Source: DATBLE01 sp963837265 (GTDB lineage Bacteria > Actinomycetota > Thermoleophilia > Gaiellales > Gaiellaceae). Taken from it: a stretch of DNA of 64,000 nucleotides. Where the stretch lies: contig CAWIMQ010000011.1 of NCBI GenBank assembly GCA_963837265.1, positions 186,001-250,000 of the forward strand, given 5' to 3'. The position numbers were made by a program, and so were the translations under genes. Every line of letters starts with the position of its first letter. Within the stretch, counting starts at the first letter, position 1. This document shows, piece by piece, positions 16,320 through 25,176 of the stretch. Below the pieces are notes generated by a model. That model was not told the origin of the DNA and searched no databases. It saw nothing but the letters and a program-made list of their open reading frames with translations.

Positions 16320-17378
16320 TCAGCCTGACCGAAGCTCACGGTACACGGCGTCGTGGCGCCGTGCGCACGCTTCCCAGGTGAAGCGTGCGGCCTGCTCGAT
16401 CCCGCCCGCCGCGGGGCGGTCGAGAACGTCGCGGATGCCCTGGGCGATGGACTCGACGGAGGCCGGGTCGAAGTAGGTCGCGGCCTCGCCGCAGATCTCC
16501 GGCAGCGACGCGGCGTCCGAGACGGCGACCGGACACCCGCAGGCCATCGCCTCGAGCGGCGGCAGGCCGAACCCCTCGTACAGGCTCGGGAAGACGACCG
16601 CGGCCGCGCTCCGGTACAGGGAGACGATGTCCTCCACGCCGACCGTTCCGCTCGACGCGGCTCCGTCCGGCAGCGCGAGCCGGTCGTGCCCCGCTCCGGT
16701 GAGGACGAGCCGCAGGTCCGGCCGCTCGCGCCGGACCAGCGCGAACGCCTCGAACAACCGCGGGTGATTCTTGTGCGGCCAGGCGTTTGCCGGGTAGAAG
16801 AGGAACGGCTCGCGGGGCCGGCCGTCGGGGCAGAAGCGATCGTGGTCGACGCCCAGGTGGATCGCTCGCAGCCGTTCCGGGGCGAGCCCGAGGCGCTCGC
16901 CGACGAACGCGCGGGCGTGCTCGCTGGGGGCGATCACGATCCGGCTCGCCCGCGCCGACGAGCCGTACGCGCGCCGCCGGTAGGCGAGCTGGGCACGGGA
17001 GAAGAACTCCGGGAAGGCCTCGTGCTGGAGGTCGTGGACGGTCGTCGCCGCGGGGAGGCCGTCGGGCCGCGGAATCATCACTCCGAGCGGGAAGTGCACG
17101 GCGTCGAGGCCCGCCCGGCCGAATGCCCGCCGGACGAGGCCGGGCGCGGCCGCCGCGAGCGCCATCGCGGCGAGCCTTCCGGCCCGCGTCCGGTGGGCGG
17201 GGAACGCCCGGACGACGGCCGCCGGCAGCTCGCCTGACGCCTCGGCCGCGCCACGGGGGACGAGGAGTCGGTACTCGAGCTCGCCGCTCCGGGCGAGCGC
17301 GCGCACGAGCTCGCGGGCAAAGGTCTGGGTGCCGCCGACCGTGCCGCGGTCGAGCGTGAGCAGCGAGATCCCGATCAC
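16320..17378 (-). CDS. GT4-family glycosyltransferase
   Basis: 352 aa from GTG 17378, which overlaps the upstream stop as GTGA. N-terminal GGTQTFARELVRAL acceptor-side loop, APSEHARAF in the linker, YPANAWPHKNHPRL near residue 195, and the donor-binding E-x7-E motif YEGFGLPPLEAMACG near 265. A retaining GT4 (often mannosyl- or rhamnosyltransferase-like) that uses a nucleotide sugar in the cytoplasm. Second gene of the minus-strand operon. Confidence 0.85.
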   Translation of the reverse strand: MIGISLLTLDRGTVGGTQTFARELVRALARSGELEYRLLVPRGAAEASGELPAAVVRAFPAHRTRAGRLAAMALAAAAPGLVRRAFGRAGLDAVHFPLGVMIPRPDGLPAATTVHDLQHEAFPEFFSRAQLAYRRRAYGSSARASRIVIAPSEHARAFVGERLGLAPERLRAIHLGVDHDRFCPDGRPREPFLFYPANAWPHKNHPRLFEAFALVRRERPDLRLVLTGAGHDRLALPDGAASSGTVGVEDIVSLYRSAAAVVFPSLYEGFGLPPLEAMACGCPVAVSDAASLPEICGEAATYFDPASVESIAQGIRDVLDRPAAGGIEQAARFTWEACARRHDAVYRELRSG

Positions 17379-18445
17379 GCGCCCTCCTCGGCGAACGCGG
17401 CGGCGAGGAGCTCGCGCAGGCGGGCGGCCGAATGCGCGCGCGCGATGTGCTCCCGCCCGCGCCGCCGCATCTCCTCGAGCCGCGGCGGGTCGTCGAGCAG
17501 CGCCCGCACGGTCGCGGCCAGCTCCTCGGGCGAGAATCCCGAGAGGACGACACCCGCCCCGGAGTCCCTGACGAGTGCCTCCGGCCCCCCCGACGGCGTC
17601 GTCACCACCGGAAGGCCCGCGGCCATCGCCTCTGCCGCGACGATCCCGAAGCCCTCCTGGTGCGAGGGGAGGACGAGGATGCTGCCCCGGTGGAGGAAGG
17701 GGACGACCGAGGGCACGAGGCCGGATGCCTCGACCCGCTCGGGGGCCGGCCCGGCGGGCGGGGCGCCGACGAGCAGCACCCGCATCCCGGGGAGGAGCGG
17801 CAGCGCGTCGAAGAGCAGGCGGACGTTCTTGCGCGGATCGCTCGCGCGCCCGACGAACACGAGGACCGGCGACTCGAGCGTCCGCCGCCAGGCCCCGTCG
17901 TCCGCGGGAACGAACCGGTCGAGATCGACCGGCAGCGGCAGCACGCCGATCCGCTCCTCGGGCGGGCCCCCTGCGCGCGCGAGGCTCGCGCGGCCCCACG
18001 GAGAGGTGGTGTACACGCGTGCCGCCTCCCGGAGGACGCGCCGCTCCAGCCGGCGCAGGACGGGGGCGTTCACGCGGATCGCCAGGCGGCGGGAGGCGCG
18101 CAGCCCTGGGCGCCGGCCTGCCCACTCGTCCTCGAGACCCGTGACCACCCAGGCCGAGTAGGGCCGCCTGCTCAGCGGCGCAGCGAGCCCGTGCGAGGCG
18201 GAGGTCGCGACCACCCAGACGCTGCGCGCGTCCCGGAGGCGGGGCGCGATCCGCACGGCCGCGGCGAGCTGGTTGCCGGCGTCGAGCCGCCGGAACCGGG
18301 ACGGCATGCGCCCGTAGTGCAGCGCCGGCGCCCGCCCGAGGGCGGCGGCGGCGGCCAGGAACGAGTCCAGGTGCGCCCGCGCACCGTCGCCGAAGGCCGG
18401 ATCCTGCCCGACGACGGCCAGATCACTCGTCCCTCCCGGCGCCAC
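17375..18445 (-). CDS. GT4-family glycosyltransferase
   Basis: 356 aa. N-terminal domain of a GT-B fold, then LPLPVDLDRF near residue 170, VFVGRASDPRKN near 195, and the E-x7-E motif HQEGFGIVAAEAMAAG near 261. GTG 18445 lies 7 bases after TAACGT, making this the leaderless first gene of the minus-strand operon that continues through 16320, 14924 and 14224. It overlaps the next GT4 by 4 bases. Donor and acceptor unknown. Confidence 0.85.
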   Translation of the reverse strand: MAPGGTSDLAVVGQDPAFGDGARAHLDSFLAAAAALGRAPALHYGRMPSRFRRLDAGNQLAAAVRIAPRLRDARSVWVVATSASHGLAAPLSRRPYSAWVVTGLEDEWAGRRPGLRASRRLAIRVNAPVLRRLERRVLREAARVYTTSPWGRASLARAGGPPEERIGVLPLPVDLDRFVPADDGAWRRTLESPVLVFVGRASDPRKNVRLLFDALPLLPGMRVLLVGAPPAGPAPERVEASGLVPSVVPFLHRGSILVLPSHQEGFGIVAAEAMAAGLPVVTTPSGGPEALVRDSGAGVVLSGFSPEELAATVRALLDDPPRLEEMRRRGREHIARAHSAARLRELLAAAFAEEGA

Positions 18446-18452
18446 GGCGGTG

Positions 18453-18458
18453 ACGTTA
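18453..18458 (-). promoter_or_regulatory. -10 box TAACGT, leaderless promoter
   Basis: Minus-strand TAACGT ends 7 bases before GTG 18445. Together with TAGCCT at 18488 it forms a compact divergent promoter pair in a 56-base gap. Confidence 0.45.
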
Positions 18459-18487
18459 GCTGCCGCTCCGCGCAGACGGGCCCGGGA

Positions 18488-18493
18488 TAGCCT
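18488..18493 (+). promoter_or_regulatory. -10 box TAGCCT, leaderless promoter
   Basis: TAGCCT ends 8 bases before GTG 18502; divergent partner of the site at 18453. Confidence 0.5.
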
Positions 18494-18501
18494 GTGCGAT
18501 C

Positions 18502-19701
18502 GTGCGCCGGCAACGCCTGCTCGTCCTCAACCAGTACTACTGGCCCGGGGTCGAGGCGACCGCGAACATGCTCACGGAGCTCTGCGAGGCGCTCGCCGTC
18601 GAGCACGACGTCACGGTGATCGCGGGGGCGGCGCCCGGCCTGCCCGGCCGGCAGGCCAGGAACGGGGTCGAGATCCTGCGCGTGCGCTCCACGTCGTACG
18701 CACGCGCGCAGCTCTCGCGGCGGGCCCTGAACTACGTCACCTACGTCCTCGGCGTGCTGTGGAAGGGCATGCTGACCCGCCGGCCCGACCTCGTCGTCTG
18801 CATGACCGACCCTCCGTTCATCGGCGCGATCGCGCGCCTGATCGCGGCCCGCTACCGGCGCCCGCTGCTCGTGATCGCCCAGGACGTCTTCCCGGAGATC
18901 GCGGTCAAGCTCGGGCGCCTCCGGAATCCGTTCGTCGTCCGGACGCTGCGCCTGCTCGTGAACTCGTCGCTCGGCTCGGCCGACCGGGTGGTCGCGATCG
19001 GAGAGACGATGAAGCGCCGGCTGGAGGAGAAGGGCGTCCGCCCGGAGCGGATCCGCGTGATCCCGAACTGGTGCGACGTGACCACGGTCGTCCCGGCGCC
19101 GCGCGACAACGCGTGGGCGAAGGAGCACCGTCTCCTGAAGCGCTTCGTGGTCATGCACTCCGGCAACGTCGGGCACGCACAGGACCTGGACACGCTGATC
19201 CGCGCCTGCACCTTCCTGCGCGACCTCGACGATCTCGCCGTGCGCATCATCGGCAGCGGCGCCCGGCGCGAGGAGCTGGTCCGCCTCGCGCAACGGCTGC
19301 AGGTCGACCCGGTGCGATTCATGCCCTGGCAGCCGTACGAGCGGCGCTCGCTCTCGTTCGCGACCGCCGACATCCACGTCGTCGGGCTCGCCCGCGGTCT
19401 CGCCGGCTTCGTCGTCCCGAGCCGGCTGTACGGGATCCTCGCGGCGGGCCGCCCGGTGATCGCCGCGGCCGACCCCGAGAGCGAGACGGCCGAGCTCGTC
19501 GCACGCGTCGGCTGCGGCGTCGTCGTCCCGCCCGGTGACCCGCTCGCGCTCGCCCGGGCGATCCGAGCCGCGCACGACGGCGAGCTCGACCTCGGCGAGA
19601 TGGGGCGCCGTGCCCGCGAGTTCGCGGAGACGGAGGGTGACCGCCCGATCGCGATCGCCCGCTACGACGCCGTGCTCGAGGAGCTGCGCGCGGCGCCGTG
19701 A
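18502..19701 (+). CDS. WbuB-like GT4 glycosyltransferase
   Basis: 399 aa. NQYYWPGVEATANML at the N terminus, AQDVFPEIAVKLG near residue 130, VIPNWCDVTTV near 185, and HSGNVGHAQDLDTLI near 217. The donor loop is VPSRLYGILAAGRPVIA (about 307), as in WbuB/CapM-type enzymes that transfer N-acetyl-fucosamine or similar sugars. It starts a plus-strand operon with overlapping GTGA junctions through 22119, ending with a phosphoglycosyl transferase, so it probably adds an early sugar of the repeat unit. Confidence 0.85.
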   Translation: MRRQRLLVLNQYYWPGVEATANMLTELCEALAVEHDVTVIAGAAPGLPGRQARNGVEILRVRSTSYARAQLSRRALNYVTYVLGVLWKGMLTRRPDLVVCMTDPPFIGAIARLIAARYRRPLLVIAQDVFPEIAVKLGRLRNPFVVRTLRLLVNSSLGSADRVVAIGETMKRRLEEKGVRPERIRVIPNWCDVTTVVPAPRDNAWAKEHRLLKRFVVMHSGNVGHAQDLDTLIRACTFLRDLDDLAVRIIGSGARREELVRLAQRLQVDPVRFMPWQPYERRSLSFATADIHVVGLARGLAGFVVPSRLYGILAAGRPVIAAADPESETAELVARVGCGVVVPPGDPLALARAIRAAHDGELDLGEMGRRAREFAETEGDRPIAIARYDAVLEELRAAP

Positions 19702-20807
19702 TCCTCCGGGTCGTCTTCTGGGTCGCCCTCGGGCTCCTCGCCTGGACGCACGTCGGCTACCCCGCGGCGGCGGCCGTCGCGGCGCGGTTCCGCCGCCGTC
19801 CCGTGCGGGGGGCCGACCGGACCCCGGCGGTGACGGTGATCGTCGCCGCCTGGAACGAGGAGTCGGTGATCGAGCGCAGGATCGAGAACCTCCTCGCGCT
19901 CGAGTACCCCGCCGACCGGCTCCAGATCGTCGTCGCCTCCGACGCCTCCACCGACCGCACCGACGAGCTCGTCGAGGCGGCCGCGGCGCGAGAGCGCCGG
20001 GTTCGCCTGATCCGCTGTCCCCGCGGCGGCAAGGTGGCCGCGCAGGACCGCGCGGTCCGGGAGACCGAGAGCGAGCTCCTCGCCTTCTCGGACGCGAACG
20101 CGACCTGGGCTCCCGACACGCTGACCAAGCTGGTCCGCTCGTTCGCCGACCCCGAGGTCGCGTACGTGTGCGGGCGGCTCGTCCTCACCGACGCGGCGGG
20201 CTCCAACCGCGAGGGCGTCTACTGGCGGTTCGAGACCTGGCTGCGGGCCCAGGAGTCGGCGCTCGGCTCGGTCACCGGGGGGAACGGGGCGATCTACGCG
20301 GTCCGCCGCTCCGACTACGTCGAGGTCGATCCGCGCTTCGGCCACGACCTCTCGTTGCCCTACGTGATGGTGCAGCGGGGCCGGCGGGCGGTCTACGACC
20401 CGGAGGCGCTCGCATTCGAGGTCCCGACCCCGGAGATCGAGACCGAGTACCGGCGCAAGGTGCGGATGTTCGAGCACTGCTGGCTGGTCGTGCTCCGGGG
20501 GCGAATGCTCAGGCGGCTGCCGCCCGGCTATCTGGTCGAGATCCTCTCCCACCGCCACCTCCGCTACGGCAGCGGCCTTCTCCACCTCGCCCTGCTCGGC
20601 GTGAGCGTCGCGCTGGTCGCGCTCCGCGCCGGCGCCGTGTACGACGTCGCACTCGGGCTCCAGCTCGGCCTGATCGTGCTGGCGGCCGTCCGCCGGAGCC
20701 TGCCGCGCTACTACGCCCTCGTCACCTGGGCGACGGTGGTCGCGCTCTGGAACTACCTGCGCCGCGGGGTGCCGGCGACCTGGGCTCCCGCAGAGGGGAC
20801 GCGGTGA
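19698..20807 (+). CDS. Membrane-bound GT2 glycosyltransferase
   Basis: 369 aa. N-terminal membrane helix, then a GT2 catalytic domain: VIVAAWNEESVIERRI near residue 52, ASDASTDRTDEL near 78, FSDANATWAPDTL near 131, and GGNGAIYAVRRSDY near 195. Two to three C-terminal helices (about 290-345) follow, the arrangement of processive cellulose- or hyaluronan-synthase-like enzymes. The strict QxxRW motif is not obvious; RRKVRMFEHCW near 255 occupies that place. GTG 19698 overlaps the upstream stop. Confidence 0.8.
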   Translation: MILRVVFWVALGLLAWTHVGYPAAAAVAARFRRRPVRGADRTPAVTVIVAAWNEESVIERRIENLLALEYPADRLQIVVASDASTDRTDELVEAAAARERRVRLIRCPRGGKVAAQDRAVRETESELLAFSDANATWAPDTLTKLVRSFADPEVAYVCGRLVLTDAAGSNREGVYWRFETWLRAQESALGSVTGGNGAIYAVRRSDYVEVDPRFGHDLSLPYVMVQRGRRAVYDPEALAFEVPTPEIETEYRRKVRMFEHCWLVVLRGRMLRRLPPGYLVEILSHRHLRYGSGLLHLALLGVSVALVALRAGAVYDVALGLQLGLIVLAAVRRSLPRYYALVTWATVVALWNYLRRGVPATWAPAEGTR

Positions 20808-21544
20808 GCGGCGCGCCTGTCGACGCACACGTCCGCCGCTTCCTCGTCAAGACGCACGGCAACCTCTACCAGGGCGTCCAGCTGACGCGCTATCCGATTC
20901 CGGACCTCCGGCTCGGGCCGGGGGAGGGACGGACGCTGCTCGACCTCGGCAGCAACTGGGGGCGCTGGACGATCGCGGCGGCCCGCGCAGGGTACCGCGC
21001 CACCGGCGTCGACCCGTCCGCGAAGGCGATCGCGGCCGCGCGCCGGGTCGCCGCCCAGCTCGGCGCGCAGGCGGACTACGTGGTCGGCGATGCGCGTGAG
21101 CTGCCGTTTCCGGACGCCTCGTTCGACGTTGTCCACTCCTACAGCGTCCTCCAGCACCTCGGAAAGCAGGACGTACGCCTCGTCGCCGCCGAGGTCGCCC
21201 GTGTCCTTGCGCCGGGCGGCCTCGCCTGGATCGAGATGCCGAACGCGGCCGGCCTGCTCAACCTCACGAGGCGGGCGGCGCGGGGCTTCGCCGAGGGCGC
21301 CGGCGCCGACGTCCGCTACTGGACGCGCGCCGAGCTGCTGGAGACCTTCGGCCTGATCGGGCCCGTGGAGCTGATCGCCGACGGGTTCCTGACGATCAAC
21401 CCGCAGCTCGCCGACCTCGACCTGCTCCGCCCGCGGCACCGGCTGGTCGTGCGGCTCTCCGACCGGCTGCGGCGGGCATCCCTGCGCGTTCCGTACCTCG
21501 TCCGTCTCGCCGACAGCCTGATCGTCCGCGCCGTCCGCCGGTGA
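20804..21544 (+). CDS. SAM-dependent class I methyltransferase
   Basis: 246 aa from GTG 20804 (GTGA overlap with the GT2). Motif I LLDLGSNWGRWTIAAAR near residue 45, acidic GVDPSAKAIAAARR near 68, motif II/III VVGDARELPFPDASFDVVHS near 95, and LAPGGLAWIEMP near 140: a standard Rossmann-like SAM fold. Position inside a glycan operon suggests O-methylation of a sugar or lipid-linked intermediate. The long upstream ORF in the same frame is a shadow of the GT2 gene. Confidence 0.85.
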   Translation: MSGAPVDAHVRRFLVKTHGNLYQGVQLTRYPIPDLRLGPGEGRTLLDLGSNWGRWTIAAARAGYRATGVDPSAKAIAAARRVAAQLGAQADYVVGDARELPFPDASFDVVHSYSVLQHLGKQDVRLVAAEVARVLAPGGLAWIEMPNAAGLLNLTRRAARGFAEGAGADVRYWTRAELLETFGLIGPVELIADGFLTINPQLADLDLLRPRHRLVVRLSDRLRRASLRVPYLVRLADSLIVRAVRR

Positions 21545-22119
21545 ACCGCGCCGTCGATGTCGTGCTCGCCTCGGCCGGCCTCGCCGCCGCGGGGCCCGTG
21601 CTCGGCGTCGCGATGCTCGCGGTCAAGCTCGAGGACGGCGGGCCCGTCCTGTACCGCCAGCGGCGGGTCGGCAAGGACGGGAAGGAGTTCGAGCTGCTCA
21701 AGCTGCGGACGATGGTGCAGGGAGCCGAGAAGCTCGGCGCCGGCTTCGCCGTCGACCGAGACGACCCGCGCATCACCCGCACGGGCCGGCTCCTGCGCCG
21801 GCTCTCGGTCGACGAGCTGCCCCAGCTCTGGAACGTCCTCCGCGGGGACATGAGCCTGATCGGCCCGCGGCCGACCCTCGCCTACCAGGTCGAGCGGTAC
21901 ACGCCGCACCAGCGCCGCCGCCTCGACGTCAGGCCCGGGCTGACCGGCTGGGCGCAGGTCAACGGTCGTGCCGCGCTGCCGTGGGAGGACCGGATCGAGC
22001 TCGACGTCTGGTACGTCGACCATCGGTCGCCCCTCGTCGACCTGAAGATCCTGGCGCGGACGCCGCTCGCCCTCGTCCGGGGCACCTACAAGGGAGCCAC
22101 GGGCGGCTGGCGCGGTTGA
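21541..22119 (+). CDS. Small phosphoglycosyl transferase (initiating sugar transferase)
   Basis: 192 aa, the size of monotopic PglC/WcaJ-C-type enzymes. N-terminal hydrophobic re-entrant helix (residues 5-27), KLRTM near 59, DELPQLWNV with GDMSLIGPRP near 95-115, and RPGLTGWAQVNGR near 134. It transfers a sugar-1-phosphate from a UDP-sugar to undecaprenyl phosphate, starting the lipid-linked unit. GTG 21541 overlaps the methyltransferase stop. A second, large enzyme of this class is encoded at 59964. Confidence 0.9.
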   Translation: MNRAVDVVLASAGLAAAGPVLGVAMLAVKLEDGGPVLYRQRRVGKDGKEFELLKLRTMVQGAEKLGAGFAVDRDDPRITRTGRLLRRLSVDELPQLWNVLRGDMSLIGPRPTLAYQVERYTPHQRRRLDVRPGLTGWAQVNGRAALPWEDRIELDVWYVDHRSPLVDLKILARTPLALVRGTYKGATGGWRG

Positions 22120-22128
22120 GCCCCGCGG

Positions 22129-23094
22129 CTAGCGGGAGGGCCGGTCTCGCGGCCGGTCCGCGAAGAGAATCTGCACCTGCTCGCGCCTGCGGCCCTCGTC
22201 GAACTCGCCGCGGCGGTGGAAGCCCATCACGTTCGCGAACACGAGGGTGTTCGCCGGCCCGGACACGACCGACTCGACGATCCCCATCGCGCGCACCTGG
22301 CGCTCGGTCGGCATCCGCACGAGGCAGCCGGGGACCTCGCTGTACATGCTGCCCTCGCGCTTCGCCTTCGCCGTGCGCACGCTGGCGTCGTACTCGTGGA
22401 GCCACCGGGCCGGGCGGAGTCGCTGCGAGCCCTTTGCGTACACGAAGGCGCCGTTGTGCTCGTCGATGTCGTTCAGGTACAGCCAGGCCTTGCCGGACGG
22501 GTAGTGCACGTCGGCGTGCAGGTAGTTCGTCCCGACGAGCCGGGTGGGCGGTGGGGCGTCCTTCGACTTCGTCATGAAGTTGACGTCGATCTTCACGCGC
22601 TCGACGGCCGGGCGCCGGCCGATCGCGGCGGCGAGCCGCCTGAACCACTCGTTCTCGGCGAAGGCCGCGCGCGTGGCGGCGAGGACCTCGGAGCCGCCCT
22701 TGATCCTGAAGTTCTCCTCGACGACGGCGTTGTCCTCGGCCACCTCCGCCGTGAAGAGCCCGGCGGCGTACGCCTCGAGGCACTCGCTCCGGACCGCCGC
22801 GAACACGTCGTCGGGCAGAAAGCTCTCGATCACGACGAACCCGTCGCGCTCGTACCTCTCGACGTGGGGCAGCAGGTCGGCGTCGACGGGACGCCGGCGC
22901 AGCGCCCACGTGGTGTTGAGCGTGGCGATCCGGGCGAGTTGCAGGCCGAGCCGGTTCGCGACGACGGAGCCGTCGTGGTAGGCCCCGCCGGCGAGGAGCG
23001 CGGGCCCGTACCAGGCGCGGTACGCGCCCTTGACGCTCGACCCGGCCCTCTTCGCGCTCCGGCCGCGCACGCGCGCTCCGACCTGCTCGGCCAT
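22129..23094 (-). CDS. PhyH-like Fe(II)/2-oxoglutarate dioxygenase
   Basis: 321 aa. YERDGFVVIESFLPDDVF near residue 85 is the typical PhyH entry segment. LHADVHY near 197 gives the HxD metal ligands, GFHRRGEF near 290 the distal histidine, and RREQVQILF after it the 2-oxoglutarate arginine. Such enzymes hydroxylate small molecules or sugars. ATG 23094 is preceded by TAGACT 8 bases away; the longer ORF to 23253 would overlap the divergent gene. Convergent with the phosphoglycosyl transferase gene, whose stop is 9 bases away. Confidence 0.75.
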   Translation of the reverse strand: MAEQVGARVRGRSAKRAGSSVKGAYRAWYGPALLAGGAYHDGSVVANRLGLQLARIATLNTTWALRRRPVDADLLPHVERYERDGFVVIESFLPDDVFAAVRSECLEAYAAGLFTAEVAEDNAVVEENFRIKGGSEVLAATRAAFAENEWFRRLAAAIGRRPAVERVKIDVNFMTKSKDAPPPTRLVGTNYLHADVHYPSGKAWLYLNDIDEHNGAFVYAKGSQRLRPARWLHEYDASVRTAKAKREGSMYSEVPGCLVRMPTERQVRAMGIVESVVSGPANTLVFANVMGFHRRGEFDEGRRREQVQILFADRPRDRPSR

Positions 23095-23102
23095 AGCGCA
23101 CG

Positions 23103-23108
23103 AGTCTA
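23103..23108 (-). promoter_or_regulatory. -10 box TAGACT, leaderless promoter
   Basis: Minus-strand TAGACT ends 8 bases before ATG 23094 and fixes that start over the longer upstream frame. Confidence 0.55.
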
Positions 23109-23144
23109 CCGACGCGCAGGCTCGCGCTCCCACGGGCCGGGGGC

Positions 23145-23150
23145 TACCCT
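23145..23150 (+). promoter_or_regulatory. -10 box TACCCT, leaderless promoter
   Basis: TACCCT ends 8 bases before GTG 23159; divergent partner of the site at 23103 in a 64-base gap. Confidence 0.5.
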
Positions 23151-23158
23151 CTTGCCTC

Positions 23159-24166
23159 GTGACGTCGGTCCTCTTCACCTGTGCGGGGCAGCGCGTGGAC
23201 ATCGTCTCCGCGTTCCGGCGCGCGGGCGCGCGCACGGTCGCCGTCGACGTCAACCCGCTCGCGCCGGCGCTGTATCACGCCGACGAGCGCGCGATCGTCC
23301 CGCGTGTCGACGATCCCGGCTACGCGGCCGCCCTGCGCGGCCTCGTCCGCGCCCACGAGGTCCGCCTGATCGTGCCGCTCGCCGACCTCGACCACGAGCT
23401 CCTCGCCGAGCGGCGCACGGAGTTCGACGGGGCCGTCGTCCTGCTGTCCGCCTCGGAGGTGATCGAGCGGACCGCGGACAAGTACCTCGCGCATCGCTTC
23501 TTCGAGGGACGGGGCATCCCGTCGCCGCCGAGCTGGCTTCCCGGCGAGCTGCCCGCCGAGCCGCCGTACCCGGTGCTCGTCAAGGCGCGTTTCGGTTTCG
23601 GCTCGAGGCACATCTACCGCTGCGAGGACGCCGAGCAGCTCGACTTCCACCTGCGGCACACGTCCGTGGACTCGTTCGTCCAGCAGGTCTGCGCGGGTGA
23701 GGAATTCTCGATCGACGTCCTCTGCGACTTCGAGGGCCGCTGCCTGAACGCGATCCCGCGGACGATGATCGAGTCGAAGGGTGGCGAGTCGATCAAGGGC
23801 ATGACGGTCGCAGAGCCGGAGCTGATCGAGTTCGGCCGTCTCGTCGCCGAGACGCTGCCGATCTGGGGGCCGGCGAACGTCCAGTGCTTCCGGGTCGCCG
23901 ACGGTCGCCACGAGGTCACCGACGTCAACCCACGCTTCGGAGGCGGCTTCCCGCTGCCGCTCGCGGCCGGCAGCCGCTATCCCGAGCTCGCGCTCGCCCT
24001 GGCCCGCGGCGAGCGCCCGGAGCCCCGTCTCGGCGACTTCCGCGCCGGTGTCGTGATGACGCGCTTCTTCTCGGACCTGTGTCTGACGGCCGGGGCCGCC
24101 GGTGCGCTCGAGCCGTTCGCCGAGGAGCTGCCGGAGCCGGTGGCGAGCGAGCCGGGCGAGGCGTGA
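23159..24166 (+). CDS. ATP-grasp enzyme (CarB/PylC-like)
   Basis: 335 aa. The N-terminal Rossmann-like domain starts LFTCAGQRVDIVSAF. VLVKARFGFGS near residue 142 supplies the ATP-binding lysine and glycine loop, GEEFSIDVLCDFEG near 180 is the hinge, and EVTDVNPRFGGGFP near 255 the Mg-binding Asn. Closest in style to carbamoyl-phosphate-synthase-like ATP-grasp proteins in cell-surface loci, which ligate an acid to an amine. GTG 23159 follows a -10 box; the ORF extension to 23030 is antisense to the dioxygenase. Coupled by GTGA to the next sulfotransferase. Confidence 0.8.
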   Translation: MTSVLFTCAGQRVDIVSAFRRAGARTVAVDVNPLAPALYHADERAIVPRVDDPGYAAALRGLVRAHEVRLIVPLADLDHELLAERRTEFDGAVVLLSASEVIERTADKYLAHRFFEGRGIPSPPSWLPGELPAEPPYPVLVKARFGFGSRHIYRCEDAEQLDFHLRHTSVDSFVQQVCAGEEFSIDVLCDFEGRCLNAIPRTMIESKGGESIKGMTVAEPELIEFGRLVAETLPIWGPANVQCFRVADGRHEVTDVNPRFGGGFPLPLAAGSRYPELALALARGERPEPRLGDFRAGVVMTRFFSDLCLTAGAAGALEPFAEELPEPVASEPGEA

Positions 24167-25134
24167 CCCCCGCCGGCGGGCTCGACCCGGGGCCGAGCGC
24201 GATCCTCGTCCACATCGGCTACCACAAGACGGCGACGAGCTGGCTGCAGCGGCATCTGTTCGCGAACGAGAGCGCAGGCTTCGGCTGGCTCGGCAAGGCG
24301 GCGGCGAACCCGGTGCGGCGAATCGTCGACGTCGACCCGCTCGACTTCGACCCGGCCGCGGCGCGCGCGTCGATCGAGCCGCTGCTGGAGGAGCGCCGGG
24401 CCCGGGGCGTCGTGCCGGTCGTGTCCGTGGAGCGCTTCTCCGGTCATCCGTTCTCGGGTGGGTACGACGTGAAGGAGCTCGCCGACCGGCTCGCCGCCGT
24501 GTTCCCGGACGGGCGCGTGCTCGTCGTCGTGCGCGAGCAGCGCGCGATCATCCTCTCCACGTACAAGCAGTACGTCCGGGCGGGCGGAGCGGCGACGCTC
24601 GAGCAGTTCCTCGATCCGCCCCGCACGAAGAGCAGGCGCGTCCCCTGGTTCGACTTCCGCTACTTCGAGTACGACCGCCTCCTCCGCCGCTACCGGGACC
24701 TGTTCGGGCCGGACCGCCTCCTCTGCCTTCCGTTCGAGCAGTTCGTCGCCGACGGCCCCTCCTTCGTGGCCGCGATCGCCCGGTTCGCCGGGCCTCCGCT
24801 CCCCGATCCGGTGCTCGCGGCGCTCCCGTTCGGCGAGCGCTCGAACAGGGCTCCCTCCGCCGCCAAGATCGAGCTGGTGCGCCGGCGGAACCGGCTGGGC
24901 ACCCGCAGCGAGCTGAACCCGTCGCCGATCCTGAGCGAGGCCGTCTTCGACCGGATCCCGCGGAAGCTGCTGCGCGGAGCCCTTCGGCCGCGGGGAGGCG
25001 CGCGGCTCGAGCGCGACCTGCGCCAGCGCGTCTGGGTCCTGGTCGGCGAGCGCTACGCGGAGAGCAACGGGCGCACCGCGAGGCTCGTCGACGTCGACCT
25101 GGCCGCGTACGGCTGGCCGGTGGCGCCGGCGTAG
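24163..25134 (+). CDS. Sulfotransferase family protein (separate subfamily)
   Basis: 323 aa from GTG 24163 (GTGA overlap). The PAPS loop GYHKTATSWLQRHLF begins near residue 16, with Lys in the place used by many carbohydrate sulfotransferases. VVREQRAIILSTYKQYVR near 122 is the 3'-phosphate motif. Differs clearly from the 5164/8149/11721 set, so it is an independent sulfotransferase. Its coupling to an ATP-grasp gene and its position between two dioxygenase genes suggest a decoration module. Confidence 0.8.
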   Translation: MTPAGGLDPGPSAILVHIGYHKTATSWLQRHLFANESAGFGWLGKAAANPVRRIVDVDPLDFDPAAARASIEPLLEERRARGVVPVVSVERFSGHPFSGGYDVKELADRLAAVFPDGRVLVVVREQRAIILSTYKQYVRAGGAATLEQFLDPPRTKSRRVPWFDFRYFEYDRLLRRYRDLFGPDRLLCLPFEQFVADGPSFVAAIARFAGPPLPDPVLAALPFGERSNRAPSAAKIELVRRRNRLGTRSELNPSPILSEAVFDRIPRKLLRGALRPRGGARLERDLRQRVWVLVGERYAESNGRTARLVDVDLAAYGWPVAPA

Positions 25135-25136
25135 AG

Positions 25137-25165
25137 CAGGGACAGTCACTCGGTGACTGTCCCTG
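25137..25165. repeat. Perfect palindrome CAGGGACAGTCAC-tcg-GTGACTGTCCCTG between convergent genes
   Basis: A 13-bp perfect stem with a 3-base loop lies 2 bases after the sulfotransferase stop and 11 bases before the stop of the minus-strand gene. It can act as a bidirectional terminator. The half-site GGGACAGTC/GACTGTCCC recurs at 53123-53232, so it is also a dispersed repeat. Confidence 0.8.
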
Positions 25166-25176
25166 GGGGGAAGGGC

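Noticed and set aside
5164..25134. PAPS synthesis or sulfate-activation genes within the locus
   Set aside because: Looked for ATP sulfurylase and APS kinase signatures among all ORFs and found none; they would have to be elsewhere in the genome.
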